A stretch of 64,000 bases of DNA from Streptomyces sp. NBC_01429. GTDB taxonomy: Bacteria > Actinomycetota > Actinomycetes > Streptomycetales > Streptomycetaceae. Every line of letters starts with the position of its first letter. The first letter of the stretch is position 1. The position numbers and the translations under genes were made by a program. The stretch lies in contig NZ_CP109599.1 in assembly GCF_036231945.1 (NCBI RefSeq), forward strand, positions 6,413,501 to 6,477,500, read 5' to 3'. The notes beneath the pieces are model-generated. The model did no database searches, had not been told where the DNA came from, and saw nothing but the letters and a program-made list of their open reading frames with translations. Shown here piece after piece: positions 1 to 8,349 of this stretch.

Positions 1-134
1 TCGAGGCGACGCTGCTGATGCGCGAGCTGATCTCGCGCGACCGCTCGCAGACGCATCGGAACAAGGGCGCGCGGGTCTCGCTCTTCGCGCCGCTGCGCCG
101 CCTGCGCCGCTCGCTGTTCGGCAGCCGCCGCTGA
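1..134 (+). CDS. C-terminal end of an unidentified protein (cut by window edge)
   Basis: An open frame enters from the left edge and stops at the TGA at 132-134. The 43 visible residues end in a very basic tail (many Arg, including LRRLRRSLFGSRR). Codon use is typical of the chromosome, so this is probably a real gene end, but nothing visible identifies the family. It converges on the ISP-type gene, with about 250 bases between them in which I see no gene. Confidence 0.5.
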   Translation, partial: EATLLMRELISRDRSQTHRNKGARVSLFAPLRRLRRSLFGSRR

Positions 135-384
135 CCCTGTGGCGTTACGGCTCACGGCGTGCCGACGTCCCCGCGTCACGGCGCCGCATGCTTCACCGCG
201 TCAGCGCGACGATCCGCCGGTCCGCCGGTCTGTCGAGCCGCTCCGGCGCGGTCCCGGCGCAGTGCCACTCCCCGCTCGTCCGTTTCACCACGGCTCGCGG
301 CAGTGCGTCGGTCTCCCCTCTCACTCCCTCCCAAGGGGCAGCTCCCGCCCCGCCCGTCACTCCCGACCGAGGCGCTTCGGAGCT

Positions 385-1704
385 TCAGACCAGTGCGAAC
401 TGGCCCTCCGGCCCCTCCTCGTGATGATCGAGCACCGAGGCCGGCCGCCGCGCCGCCACCGGGGCCGGGAGGATTCCCGCCTCCCGCAGCTCCCGCCGCC
501 CGATCAGCGGTCCCTCGTCCACGCGTGCGCGCAGGGCGTCCTGATCCGGCCGGGCCTCCGCGAGCAGGGTCAGCACGGTGATCAGTTCGAGCAGCTCCGA
601 CGTCCACTCCCGCTGCCAGGCCGGCCCGGCCTCTGCCGTCCGCTGTTCGAACCACAGCTCCAGGATCCGTACGCCGCCCACCGTGAAGTCGCGGGCCGCC
701 GGAGACACGGGGGAGACGCGGCCCGTACCGAGCAGGAGCGCCGCGTCCTCCGCGTCGTACCCGAGCGCCTCGGGACGGTCGGGGACGGCGGCGCGCACGT
801 ACGGGCGGCGGCCCCCGGGCAGCCGGGGCTTCTCGCCGCCGCGCGCCCCGCGCAGCTGGACCCCGGTCATCCGCCGCCCCAGCTCGACCCCGGCGGACCA
901 GACCCCGGCGTCGGCGGTCAGTGGCACCACGCATCCGGCGGGGGAGGGGAGCGCGGTGGCCACGGCCCAGGCGAGCAGCGCGTCGGCGGTGACCTCGTGC
1001 CCGTACCGCCGCGCCAGCAGCGCGGTCAGCCCCGGCGCGACATTGGGTTCCACGCCGCCCGGCCGGCGGTAGAGCGGCCTGATCCGGCCGGGCCGGCCCG
1101 CCGGCGAGTGACCGTCCGGCAGTACGGCGCCGACCAGCAGCGCGGGTCCCGCGCCCGACGGCACGTACCCCTGCTCCACGGCGAAGACCTGGTGCGCGTC
1201 AGCGACCCGCCACAGCTCCGGGCGGGCCGCGTCGATCAGCCGGTGGTCGGGGATCAGCCACTGCTCGTCGAACGGTCCGTGCCCCATCCGTACCGGCGGC
1301 GGGCAGGGGCCCGACTCGCGGACGAACCGCCCGGTCCCGGTGGCCCGTCCCGGCAGCGCGGTCACCGCGCTGTGCTGCGTACGGGAGCGGGTCGGCCCGA
1401 ACAGCGCGTCGCGCTCGGCGCCTTCCGACCGTACGAGCCGGTCCCAGCGCGCCGTGAGGGCGGCGGGCGACGGGGCCATGATCCAGGGCCTGCCGAGCCG
1501 CAGCGGCGCCGCCGACCAGGGCATGAGATCGCCGAGCGACGGGGTGTCCGCCCCCGCTCCGTCCATCACGCCCGGCTCCGGATCCGGGCCACGACCCGCA
1601 CGGGCCCTCGCACCGGTCCTCTCGCCGGAACCCTCGCCGGTCCTCTCATCGGAACCCTCGCCGGAGCCTTCGCCGGAATCCCTGCCGGACCGCGTCACCG
1701 TCAT
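385..1704 (-). CDS. Type ISP restriction/modification enzyme C-terminal domain protein
   Basis: 439 residues. The core (PFDEQWLIPDHRLIDAARPELWR, then GRIRPLYRR and a long run to ARDFTVGGVRILELWFEQR) matches what I know of the stand-alone C-terminal (target-recognition type) domain annotated in Streptomyces as type ISP restriction/modification enzyme. No helicase motifs and no SAM-binding methylase motifs are visible, so it is probably not an active nuclease by itself. I chose the ATG at 1704 because GGGAGGAC lies about ten bases upstream; an in-frame ATG at 1791 would overlap the preceding gene. The N-terminus (about residues 5-35) is a low-complexity Gly/Glu/Ser/Arg repeat. It follows the GntR gene on the same strand and may be cotranscribed. 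Function is inferred from family memory only. Confidence 0.65.
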   Translation of the reverse strand: MTVTRSGRDSGEGSGEGSDERTGEGSGERTGARARAGRGPDPEPGVMDGAGADTPSLGDLMPWSAAPLRLGRPWIMAPSPAALTARWDRLVRSEGAERDALFGPTRSRTQHSAVTALPGRATGTGRFVRESGPCPPPVRMGHGPFDEQWLIPDHRLIDAARPELWRVADAHQVFAVEQGYVPSGAGPALLVGAVLPDGHSPAGRPGRIRPLYRRPGGVEPNVAPGLTALLARRYGHEVTADALLAWAVATALPSPAGCVVPLTADAGVWSAGVELGRRMTGVQLRGARGGEKPRLPGGRRPYVRAAVPDRPEALGYDAEDAALLLGTGRVSPVSPAARDFTVGGVRILELWFEQRTAEAGPAWQREWTSELLELITVLTLLAEARPDQDALRARVDEGPLIGRRELREAGILPAPVAARRPASVLDHHEEGPEGQFALV

Positions 1705-1771
1705 GCGGACCGTCCTCCCGTCGCCGTGTGCGCCGTCGGCGGCATCGTAACGGCCGCGCCGGAACGGCAGG

Positions 1772-2545
1772 TCAGTGCGGGCGCGCTTCACCCGTGAGGT
1801 CCGCCTCGACCGTCACGGAGAACGCGAAGCGGTCACCCCGGTAGCGGATCCTGGCCACATCCACCACCCGGCCGTCCGCGTCGTACGTCACCCCCGTGTA
1901 GTGCAGGATCGGGCTGAGCAGCGGCACCCGCAGCAACTCGGCCGTCACCGGGTCGGCGAGCCGCGCCTCGACCGTGTCGGTGATCCGGCTGATCCGCACG
2001 CCGACGAGATCGCGCAGCACCTTCGTCATCGGCCAGCGCTCCAGATCGGACACCTCGATCCGCGCCGCGACCTCCGGACGCACCGCGTTCTCCACCCAGT
2101 TGACCGGCTCGCCGCTCTCCCCGTCGCACCGCAGCCTGCGGTAAGCGACCACCTCGTCCAGCCCGGGGAAGTACTCGGCCAGCTCACCGGGGACCGGCGC
2201 CGGACCGTGGCCGAGGACCGTGGCCGGCTCGCCCGACTGCTGCGCCACGATCGCGTCGATCGAGCCCAGCAGCCGGCGCGGGGCGCCGCGCCGCGCGCCC
2301 GGCTCGATGAAGGTGCCGCGCCGCCGGTGCCGGCTGATCAGCCCCTCCTCCTCCAGCTCCTTGAGGGCCTGACGCATCGTCAGCACGCTGACGCCGTAGT
2401 GCGCGGCGAGCCGCTCCTCGGTCGGCAGCCGCAGCGGATCGTGCGGGCGGCGGCCCAGTATCGAGGCGCGCAGCGACTGCGAGACCTGATACCAGAGCGG
2501 CAGCTTGCGGTTCAGGACCAGGGAGTCGGGGGCGAAGGCGGTCAC
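1772..2545 (-). CDS. GntR/HutC-family transcriptional regulator (wHTH + UTRA)
   Basis: 257 residues from the GTG at 2545. The N-terminal winged helix is clear (LPTEERLAAHYGVSVLTMRQALKELEEEGLI), followed by a wing RRRGTFI and a UTRA ligand-binding domain ending in a strand-rich segment (YRGDRFAFSVTVEADL). I prefer this GTG because ACGGAG precedes it by about six bases; an upstream start at 2587 would lie inside hmgA. It begins 19 bases after the end of hmgA on the same strand, so it is probably cotranscribed with it. By context it is a candidate repressor of homogentisate catabolism, possibly acting at the dyad in the hmgA promoter; this is inference. Confidence 0.85.
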   Translation of the reverse strand: MTAFAPDSLVLNRKLPLWYQVSQSLRASILGRRPHDPLRLPTEERLAAHYGVSVLTMRQALKELEEEGLISRHRRRGTFIEPGARRGAPRRLLGSIDAIVAQQSGEPATVLGHGPAPVPGELAEYFPGLDEVVAYRRLRCDGESGEPVNWVENAVRPEVAARIEVSDLERWPMTKVLRDLVGVRISRITDTVEARLADPVTAELLRVPLLSPILHYTGVTYDADGRVVDVARIRYRGDRFAFSVTVEADLTGEARPH

Positions 2546-2564
2546 GGCAGCTCCGTAAGACGGA

Positions 2565-3902
2565 TCAGGGCCTGAAGTGGCGCTCAAGACCCTGCCACAC
2601 GTCGTCGTACCCCTGTTGCAGGTGTGCGGCCCCCGCCGCCTGCCCGGTCGCCGTCACCGGCCAGCGGGTCTCGAACATGAAGGCCAGGCCGTCGTCGATA
2701 CGCTGCGGCCGCAGCTCCGCCGCGCTCGCCCGCTCGAAGGTCTCCCGGTCGGGACCGTGCGCCGACATCATGTTGTGCAGCGAGCCGCCGCCGGGCACGA
2801 AACCGCCCTCGCCCGCCGACTTCGCGTCGTACGCGCCCTCGATCAGGCCCATGTACTCGCTCATCACATTGCGGTGGAAGTACGGCGGCCGGAAGGTGTC
2901 CTCGCCGACCAGCCAGCGCGGCGCGAAGACGACGAAGTCGACGCCCGCGAGGCCCGGGGTGTCGGACGGCGAGGTCAGCACGGTGAAGATCGACGGGTCG
3001 GGGTGGTCGTAGCTGATGGAGCCGATGACATTGAACCGGCGCAGGTCGTAGACGTACGGCACATGGTTGCCGTGCCAGGCTACGACGTCCAGCGGGGAGT
3101 GGTCGTAGGTGGCCGCCCAGAGGTTGCCGCAGAACTTGCTGACCACCTCGACCGGCCGCTCGATGTCCTCGTAGGCGGCGACGGGCGCGAGGAAGTCCCG
3201 CGCGTTGGCCAGCCCGTTGGCACCGATCGGGCCGAGATCGGGCAGCGCGAAGGGGCGGCCGTAGTTCTCGCAGACATAGCCGCGCGCCGTCGCGTCCAGC
3301 AGCTCGACCCGGAAGCGCACCCCGCGCGGGATCAGCGCCACCTGGCCGGGACGGGCGGCGAGCAGCCCCAGCTCGGTGCGGATCAGCAGTCCGCCGCGCT
3401 CGGGCACGATCAGCAGCTCGCCGTCCGCGTCGCTGAACACCCGGTCGGTCATGGCTGAGTTGGCGCTGTAGAGGTGGATCGCCATGCCCACCCGCCGCGC
3501 GGCGTCCCCGTTGCCGCCCAGGGTCCACAGCCCCGCCAGGAAATCGGTGCCGGGAGCGGGCTCGGGCAGCGGGTTCCAGCGCAGCCGGTTGGGGTCGGGG
3601 ACGGTCTCCGTGAACGGGGCGCCGCGCAGACCTCCGTTGTCGATACGGACGAACGGCGGATGCGCGGCCGACGGGCGGATCCGGTAGAGCCAGGAGCGGC
3701 GGCCCAGGGCCCGGGGCTCGGTGAACGCGCTGCCGCTCAGCTGCTCCGCGTACAGCCCGAGCGGCGCGCGCTGCGGCGAGTTGCGGCCGTGCGGCAGAGC
3801 GCCCGGCACCGCCTCCGAGCTGTGTTCATTGCCGAAACCGGGGGAGTGGGCCAGCTCCTCGGCCGTCCTGCGCGCCTGCTCGATGCCGTTCATGCCGCTC
3901 AT
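2565..3902 (-). CDS. hmgA: Homogentisate 1,2-dioxygenase
   Basis: 445 residues. The enzyme opens the ring of homogentisate to maleylacetoacetate in phenylalanine/tyrosine breakdown, using Fe(II) in a cupin fold. Strong family signatures are seen: GFGNEHSSEAVPGALPHGRN near the N-terminus, YAEQLSGSAFT, and the C-terminal iron-site region with FHRNVMSEYMGLI and GGGSLHNMMSAHGPD. Length is the usual one for bacteria. I start at the ATG at 3902, with GGGAGCGG upstream; a second ATG lies three codons in at 3893. The frame stays open far upstream, but that stretch is promoter and repeat DNA and does not resemble the family. The GntR gene follows directly downstream. The maleylacetoacetate isomerase and fumarylacetoacetase genes are not in this window. 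Confidence 0.95.
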   Translation of the reverse strand: MSGMNGIEQARRTAEELAHSPGFGNEHSSEAVPGALPHGRNSPQRAPLGLYAEQLSGSAFTEPRALGRRSWLYRIRPSAAHPPFVRIDNGGLRGAPFTETVPDPNRLRWNPLPEPAPGTDFLAGLWTLGGNGDAARRVGMAIHLYSANSAMTDRVFSDADGELLIVPERGGLLIRTELGLLAARPGQVALIPRGVRFRVELLDATARGYVCENYGRPFALPDLGPIGANGLANARDFLAPVAAYEDIERPVEVVSKFCGNLWAATYDHSPLDVVAWHGNHVPYVYDLRRFNVIGSISYDHPDPSIFTVLTSPSDTPGLAGVDFVVFAPRWLVGEDTFRPPYFHRNVMSEYMGLIEGAYDAKSAGEGGFVPGGGSLHNMMSAHGPDRETFERASAAELRPQRIDDGLAFMFETRWPVTATGQAAGAAHLQQGYDDVWQGLERHFRP

Positions 3903-3938
3903 CCGCCGTGTCCGCTCCCTGATCGAGAAATCCCGCCA

Positions 3939-3980
3939 AATCCTATGGACAACCGTAGGATTGCGGGACCGGCGCGTCAA
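3939..3980 (-). promoter_or_regulatory. hmgA promoter with overlapping inverted repeat
   Basis: On the minus strand TTGACG (3980-3975) and TACGGT (3957-3952) are separated by exactly 17 bases and point at hmgA. A perfect 7-bp inverted repeat, AATCCTA at 3939-3945 and TAGGATT at 3956-3962, covers the -10 box and presumptive start point. Such placement suits a repressor site; the adjacent GntR protein is the natural candidate. Sequence pattern only. Confidence 0.6.
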
Positions 3981-4013
3981 CGGGACCGCGCGGTACGGCG
4001 CCGCCCGGTTCAC

Positions 4014-4066
4014 GCGGGCGCACGAACGCGGCCGTACGAACGCGAGTGCGCGGGCGCACGAACGCG
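4014..4066. repeat. 18-bp-period direct repeats
   Basis: GCGGGCGCACGAACGCG occurs at 4014-4030 and 4050-4066 with a degenerate copy between them (4030-4044). It lies in the divergent intergenic stretch (3903-4295) between hmgA and the molybdopterin oxidoreductase. Confidence 0.7.
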
Positions 4067-4139
4067 GGCGCGGGGCGAGTGCGGCGGGGGCCTGCGCGCC
4101 CTGCCTGTCGTGCCGCACTCCTCCGCGTACCTCCGTGCC

Positions 4140-4187
4140 CTTCTTCCCTCACTTCTTCCCGCACTTCTTCCCGCACTTCTTCCCGCA
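4140..4187. repeat. 12-bp tandem repeat, four units
   Basis: Four head-to-tail copies of CTTCTTCCCGCA (the first reads CTTCTTCCCTCA). The strand bias is extreme: pyrimidine-rich on plus. It is in the 5' region of the molybdopterin oxidoreductase gene. Possible effects on promoter geometry are speculation. Confidence 0.85.
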
Positions 4188-4218
4188 CGGTTCCGTCCGG
4201 GCCGTATCCCTCCGTCCC

Positions 4219-4234
4219 AACCGGTCGGTATGCT
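4219..4234. promoter_or_regulatory. Operator-like site (CATACCGACCGGT core)
   Basis: Reading the minus strand, this contains CATACCGACCGGT. Near-identical cores are found at 22110 and at 29430 upstream of acyl-CoA metabolism genes. It lies 62 bases before the ATG of the molybdopterin oxidoreductase. It is the weakest of the three in palindrome quality. Confidence 0.4.
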
Positions 4235-4295
4235 CGCTGCCGCCGACCTCCGAACCCGCCCCCTGACCACCGCCGCCGCCCGGGAGGACCGTCCC

Positions 4296-6656
4296 ATGAC
4301 CACCGCCCCGCGCATCTGCCCGCTCTGCGAAGCCACCTGCGGGCTGACCCTCACCATCGAGGGGACCAGGGTCACCGGCGCCAGAGGCGACCGCGACGAC
4401 GTGTTCAGCCGGGGCTTCGTCTGCCCCAAGGGCGCGTCCTTCGGGGAGCTGGACGCCGACCCCGACCGGCTGCGCGCCCCTCTCGTCCGGGTGGACGGCG
4501 AGCTGCGCGAGGCGACCTGGCAGGAGGCGTTCGACCTGATCGCCGCACGGATGCGGCCCCTGACCGAGGAGCACGGCCCGCACTCCGTCGGCGTCGTCCT
4601 CGGCAATCCCAACGTCCACACCATGGCCGGGGCCCTCTATCCGCCGCTGCTGGTGGGCGCGCTCGGCACCCGCAACCTCTTCACGGCCAGCACCCTCGAC
4701 CAGATGCCCAAGCACGTCGCCTGCGGGCTGCTGTTCGGCGATCCGAACGCCATCCCCGTACCCGATCTCGACCACACCGGACATCTGCTGCTCCTCGGCG
4801 CCAACCCGCTGGACTCCAACGGCAGTCTCTGCACCGCGCCCGACTTCCCCGGCCGGCTCAAGGCGCTGCGCCGGCGCGGCGGCACCCTCACCGTCGTGGA
4901 CCCGCGCCGCACCCGTACGGCCAGGATCGCGGACAGGTACGTCCCGATCCGGCCGGGCGCCGACGCGCTGCTGCTCGCGGCGGTCGCGCACGTCCTCTTC
5001 GCGGAGGGGCTCACCGATCTCGGCGCGCTCGCCGGGCAGGTGCAGGGCGTGAGCGAAGTCCGCGACGCGGTACGGGACTTCGCCCCCGAAGCCGTCGCCG
5101 CCGGGTGCGACATGGACGCCGAGGAGATCCGTACGATCGCCCGCGAACTGGCCGCGGCGCCCACCGCCGCCGTCTACGGGCGGGTCGGCAGCTGCACCGT
5201 CGAGCACGGCACGGTCACCAGCTGGCTCGTCGACGTGCTCAACATCCTCACCGGCAACCTCGACCGGCCCGGCGGCGTCCTCTTCCCGCTCTCCGCCACC
5301 GACCGCGCGCCCGCGGCCCCCTCCGCCACCGGCGCCGCCGTACCCGGCAGGGGCTTCGCCCTCGGCCGCTGGACGAGCCGGGTGAGCGGCCACCCGGAGG
5401 CCAAGGGCGAACTGCCGCTCGCGGCCATCGCCGAGGAGATCGAGACCCCCGGCGAGGGGCGCATCCGTGCGGTGATCGCCCTCGCGGCCAACCCCGTGCT
5501 CTCGGCGCCGGACGGCGACCGGCTCGACCGGGCGCTCGACGGGCTCGACTTCATGGTCAGCGTGGATCCGTACCTCAACGAGACCTCGCGCCACGCCGAC
5601 GTCGTGCTGCCCCCGCCGCCGCCCGCGCAGAGCGCGCACTTCGACTTCGCCTTCAACGCCCTCGCCGTACGCAACCAGGTCCGCTACACGCCCGCCGCCG
5701 TTCCGTTGGAGGAGGGCCGGATGGACGAGAGCGAGATCCACGCCCGGCTGATCCTCGCGGTCGGCGGCGCGCACGGCGCGGCGCCCGCCGACGTGGACGA
5801 GGCGGCGATCGGCCGCGTCCTCGGCAAGGCCGTCGCCGACCCGTCCTCACCGGTGCGCGGACGCGACCCGAAGGAGCTGTCCGCCCTGCTCACCGGCGGC
5901 ACCGGCCCCGAACGCCGGCTCGATCTGAAGCTGCGCCTCGGCCCCTACGGAGACGGCTTCGGCGCGAACGAGGGCGCGGGCGCGTGGGCGGACGCGGACG
6001 TGGACGGCGACGGCTCCGGCGGGCCGGGGCTCAGCCTCGCGCGGCTGCGGGAGCATCCGCACGGCATCGACCTCGGGCCGCTGCGCCCCCGCCTGCCCGA
6101 TCCGCTGAAGACCCGCAGCGGACGGATCGAACTGCTGCCCGCGCCCATCGCCGCCGATCTGCCCCGGCTGCGCGCGGCCCTCACCCGTACCGGCCGGCCC
6201 GGCTCGCTGGTGCTCGTGGGCCGGCGCCATCTGCGCTCCAACAACAGCTGGATGCACAACGTCCCCGCGCTGGCGGGCGGTTCGAACCGCTGCACCCTCC
6301 AGATCCATCCGGACGACGCGGCCAGGCTCGGACTCCGAGACGCCGCCCCGGTCCGGATCACCGCCGACGGAGGCGCGGTGGAGGCGTGGTTGGAGATCAC
6401 CGACACCGTCAGGACCGGGGTGGTGAGCCTGCCGCACGGCTGGGGCCACGACCGCCCCGGCACCAGGACGGCGGTGGCGAGCGCCCGGCCCGGTGTCAAC
6501 GTCAACCAGCTGCTGGACGGCTCGCGGCTCGACCCGCTCTCCGGAACGACCGTACTCAACGGCTTCCCCGTCGAGCTGTCGCCCGTGGAAGTGCCGCCCG
6601 TGAAAATGCCACCCGTGGAACCGCCGCCCGTGGAACTCCGCGAGGTCCGGCCGTAA
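4296..6656 (+). CDS. Molybdopterin-dependent oxidoreductase (FdhF/NasA-like, 4Fe-4S)
   Basis: 786 residues. The first 60 carry an iron-sulfur site of the formate dehydrogenase/nitrate reductase type (ICPLCEATCG, then FVCPKG). Mo-bisMGD-binding segments follow (GNPNVHTMAG, LLLGANPLDSNGS, VVDPRRTRTA, SVDPYLNETSRHADVVLPP), and a C-terminal molydop-binding domain has RSNNSWMHNVPAL. The substrate cannot be read from sequence; formate-like or nitrate-like substrates are possible. The start ATG has GGGAGGACC upstream. The last 30 residues are a Pro-Val-Glu repeat (PVELSPVEVPPVK type), a local tandem duplication of a 15-18 base unit. No partner subunit is adjacent. Confidence 0.85.
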   Translation: MTTAPRICPLCEATCGLTLTIEGTRVTGARGDRDDVFSRGFVCPKGASFGELDADPDRLRAPLVRVDGELREATWQEAFDLIAARMRPLTEEHGPHSVGVVLGNPNVHTMAGALYPPLLVGALGTRNLFTASTLDQMPKHVACGLLFGDPNAIPVPDLDHTGHLLLLGANPLDSNGSLCTAPDFPGRLKALRRRGGTLTVVDPRRTRTARIADRYVPIRPGADALLLAAVAHVLFAEGLTDLGALAGQVQGVSEVRDAVRDFAPEAVAAGCDMDAEEIRTIARELAAAPTAAVYGRVGSCTVEHGTVTSWLVDVLNILTGNLDRPGGVLFPLSATDRAPAAPSATGAAVPGRGFALGRWTSRVSGHPEAKGELPLAAIAEEIETPGEGRIRAVIALAANPVLSAPDGDRLDRALDGLDFMVSVDPYLNETSRHADVVLPPPPPAQSAHFDFAFNALAVRNQVRYTPAAVPLEEGRMDESEIHARLILAVGGAHGAAPADVDEAAIGRVLGKAVADPSSPVRGRDPKELSALLTGGTGPERRLDLKLRLGPYGDGFGANEGAGAWADADVDGDGSGGPGLSLARLREHPHGIDLGPLRPRLPDPLKTRSGRIELLPAPIAADLPRLRAALTRTGRPGSLVLVGRRHLRSNNSWMHNVPALAGGSNRCTLQIHPDDAARLGLRDAAPVRITADGGAVEAWLEITDTVRTGVVSLPHGWGHDRPGTRTAVASARPGVNVNQLLDGSRLDPLSGTTVLNGFPVELSPVEVPPVKMPPVEPPPVELREVRP

Positions 6657-6843
6657 CCCTCCCGCAAACCCCGCATACCGCCCCACGCCGGGCATCCGGC
6701 CGTCCGGGCCGTGGTGCGGTCCGCCCCGCGACCTTCCCGCGACCTTCGCGCGAGTCATTCCCTGACCGCCTGTAGTCGGCTAACTTCAGGCGTCGCAGGC
6801 AACTCCACCCTCTTCCATACAGGCATACGGGCGGAATCCATTC

Positions 6844-8214
6844 ATGACTCGCGCCATCTCTCTGCACAGCGTCAGCAAGACGTACGGACGGGCCACCCGG
6901 GCCGTCGACCGATTCTCGCTCGATATCGCGCCGGGTGAGTTCCTGGTGCTGCTCGGCCCCTCGGGCTGCGGCAAGTCGACCGTGCTCCGCATGATCGCGG
7001 GGCTGGAGGACATCACCGAGGGCGAACTGCTGCTCGACGGCGAGTACTCCAACCTCATGCCGCCCCGGGAGCGCGGCATGGCCATGGTGTTCCAGAACTT
7101 CGCGCTCTATCCGAACATGACCAACCGCGACAACATCGGCTTCCCCCTCCGGCTGGAGAATCCCCGCGAGGACCGCACCGCGCGGGTCGACGCCACCGCC
7201 CGCATGCTCGGCATCGAGAGCGTCCTCGACCGCTACCCGAGCCAGCTCTCCGGCGGCGAACGGCAGCGGGTCGCGATGGGCCGGGCGATCTCCCGGCGGC
7301 CCTCCGCCTTCCTGATGGACGAGCCGCTGTCCAACCTCGACGCGAAGCTGCGCAGCCATCTGCGCGCCGAGATCGCCCGGCTGACCGCCGAACTGGGCGT
7401 CACCACCGTCTATGTGACGCACGATCAGGCTGAGGCGATGTCGCTGGGCGACCGGGTCGCGGTGATGCGCGGCGGAGTGCTCCAGCAGGTCAGCGCCCCG
7501 CGCCAGGTGTACGCGCTGCCGGAGAACGTCTTCGTCGCCGCGTTCATCGGCACACCGCGCATCAATCTGCTCCAGGCCGTGGTGTACGCGCCGTTGGACG
7601 GCCGGATGGCGATCGACCTCGGCCGGCAGCGGCTGCCGCTGCCCGAACCCCTCAGCTCGGACCACCAGTTGCTCCGGATCCAGCAGGGCCGGCAGATCAT
7701 CGTGGGGCTGCGGTCCGAGGCGGCCCGCATCGCGCCGCCGAGCCAGGCGCGCTCCGGCGAGGTGGCGCTGAGCGGCATCGTCGAGCACATGGAGTACCAG
7801 GGCCACGAGGCGCTGGTCCATCTCGACATCGGCTCACGGCCCGCCGTGGTGACCGACCTCGAATCCGCCCGCCCCCGGTCGGGGCCGCGCGGACGCCGGG
7901 GCCCCGGGCTGCTGCAACGGCTCACCGGACGCGCGCAGGGCCGCTCGGCCGGCCGGGCGGCGAGCCAGGCGGCGGGCCCGGTGGTGGTGCTGGACGGCCA
8001 GGAGCCCGAGGAGGCCGGGGAGAGCGGGGAGTTCGGCCCGGACCGCGCCGCCATCACGGCGAGCGACCTGGTGGTCCGTACCGGTCCCGACATGCGGCTG
8101 CGGACGGGCGCGCAGGTGCCGCTGCTCGTGGATCTCGCCCACCTGTACGTCTTCGATCATCTCGGCCGCAGGATCTGCCCCGCGCCGAGGGATCTGCCGG
8201 GCCTCGACGGGTAG
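6844..8214 (+). CDS. ABC transporter ATP-binding protein, sugar-import type (MalK/UgpC/MsiK-like)
   Basis: 456 residues. Walker A GPSGCGKST (about 38-46), a Q-loop in VFQNFALYPNMT, signature LSGGERQRVAMGRA, Walker B FLMDEPLSNLDAKLR and switch His in YVTHDQAEAM are all present, so it is a complete ATPase. After about residue 240 there is a TOBE/OB-fold regulatory domain typical of carbohydrate importers. A low-complexity insertion of about 70 residues (around 335-405, Arg/Gly/Ala-rich, then an acidic QEPEEAGESGE stretch) splits that domain, which is unusual. No permease or binding protein is adjacent, so like MsiK it may serve several importers; that is inference. A 187-base gap precedes it. 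Confidence 0.85.
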   Translation: MTRAISLHSVSKTYGRATRAVDRFSLDIAPGEFLVLLGPSGCGKSTVLRMIAGLEDITEGELLLDGEYSNLMPPRERGMAMVFQNFALYPNMTNRDNIGFPLRLENPREDRTARVDATARMLGIESVLDRYPSQLSGGERQRVAMGRAISRRPSAFLMDEPLSNLDAKLRSHLRAEIARLTAELGVTTVYVTHDQAEAMSLGDRVAVMRGGVLQQVSAPRQVYALPENVFVAAFIGTPRINLLQAVVYAPLDGRMAIDLGRQRLPLPEPLSSDHQLLRIQQGRQIIVGLRSEAARIAPPSQARSGEVALSGIVEHMEYQGHEALVHLDIGSRPAVVTDLESARPRSGPRGRRGPGLLQRLTGRAQGRSAGRAASQAAGPVVVLDGQEPEEAGESGEFGPDRAAITASDLVVRTGPDMRLRTGAQVPLLVDLAHLYVFDHLGRRICPAPRDLPGLDG

Positions 8215-8256
8215 GCGCCCGCGCGGAACCGTCCGTGCGGGCACCCTGGCGCCGTA

Positions 8257-8275
8257 AAACTATCGTCGCTAGTTT
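8257..8275. promoter_or_regulatory. Inverted repeat upstream of the aldehyde/alcohol dehydrogenase pair
   Basis: Perfect 6-bp arms AAACTA (8257-8262) and TAGTTT (8270-8275) around a 7-base spacer, in otherwise GC-rich DNA, 75 bases before the aldehyde dehydrogenase start. It is a TetR-style operator candidate; the TetR gene at 11022-11672 downstream of the pair is a plausible binder. Confidence 0.5.
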
Positions 8276-8349
8276 GGGAGGGTCGCCGCCAGTGCCGCGA
8301 GCGGACACCGGAGCGACTGCGCGACGACCACGTACGGGCGAGGACAGGG

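Noticed and set aside
3943..4188. Minus-strand frame beginning with repeated REEV units
   Set aside because: It is only the translation of the 12-bp tandem repeat; no start signal or conserved content.
4046..6775. A 909-residue frame overlapping the molybdopterin oxidoreductase
   Set aside because: Arg/Pro-rich out-of-frame shadow; the real gene shows the iron-sulfur and Mo-cofactor segments.
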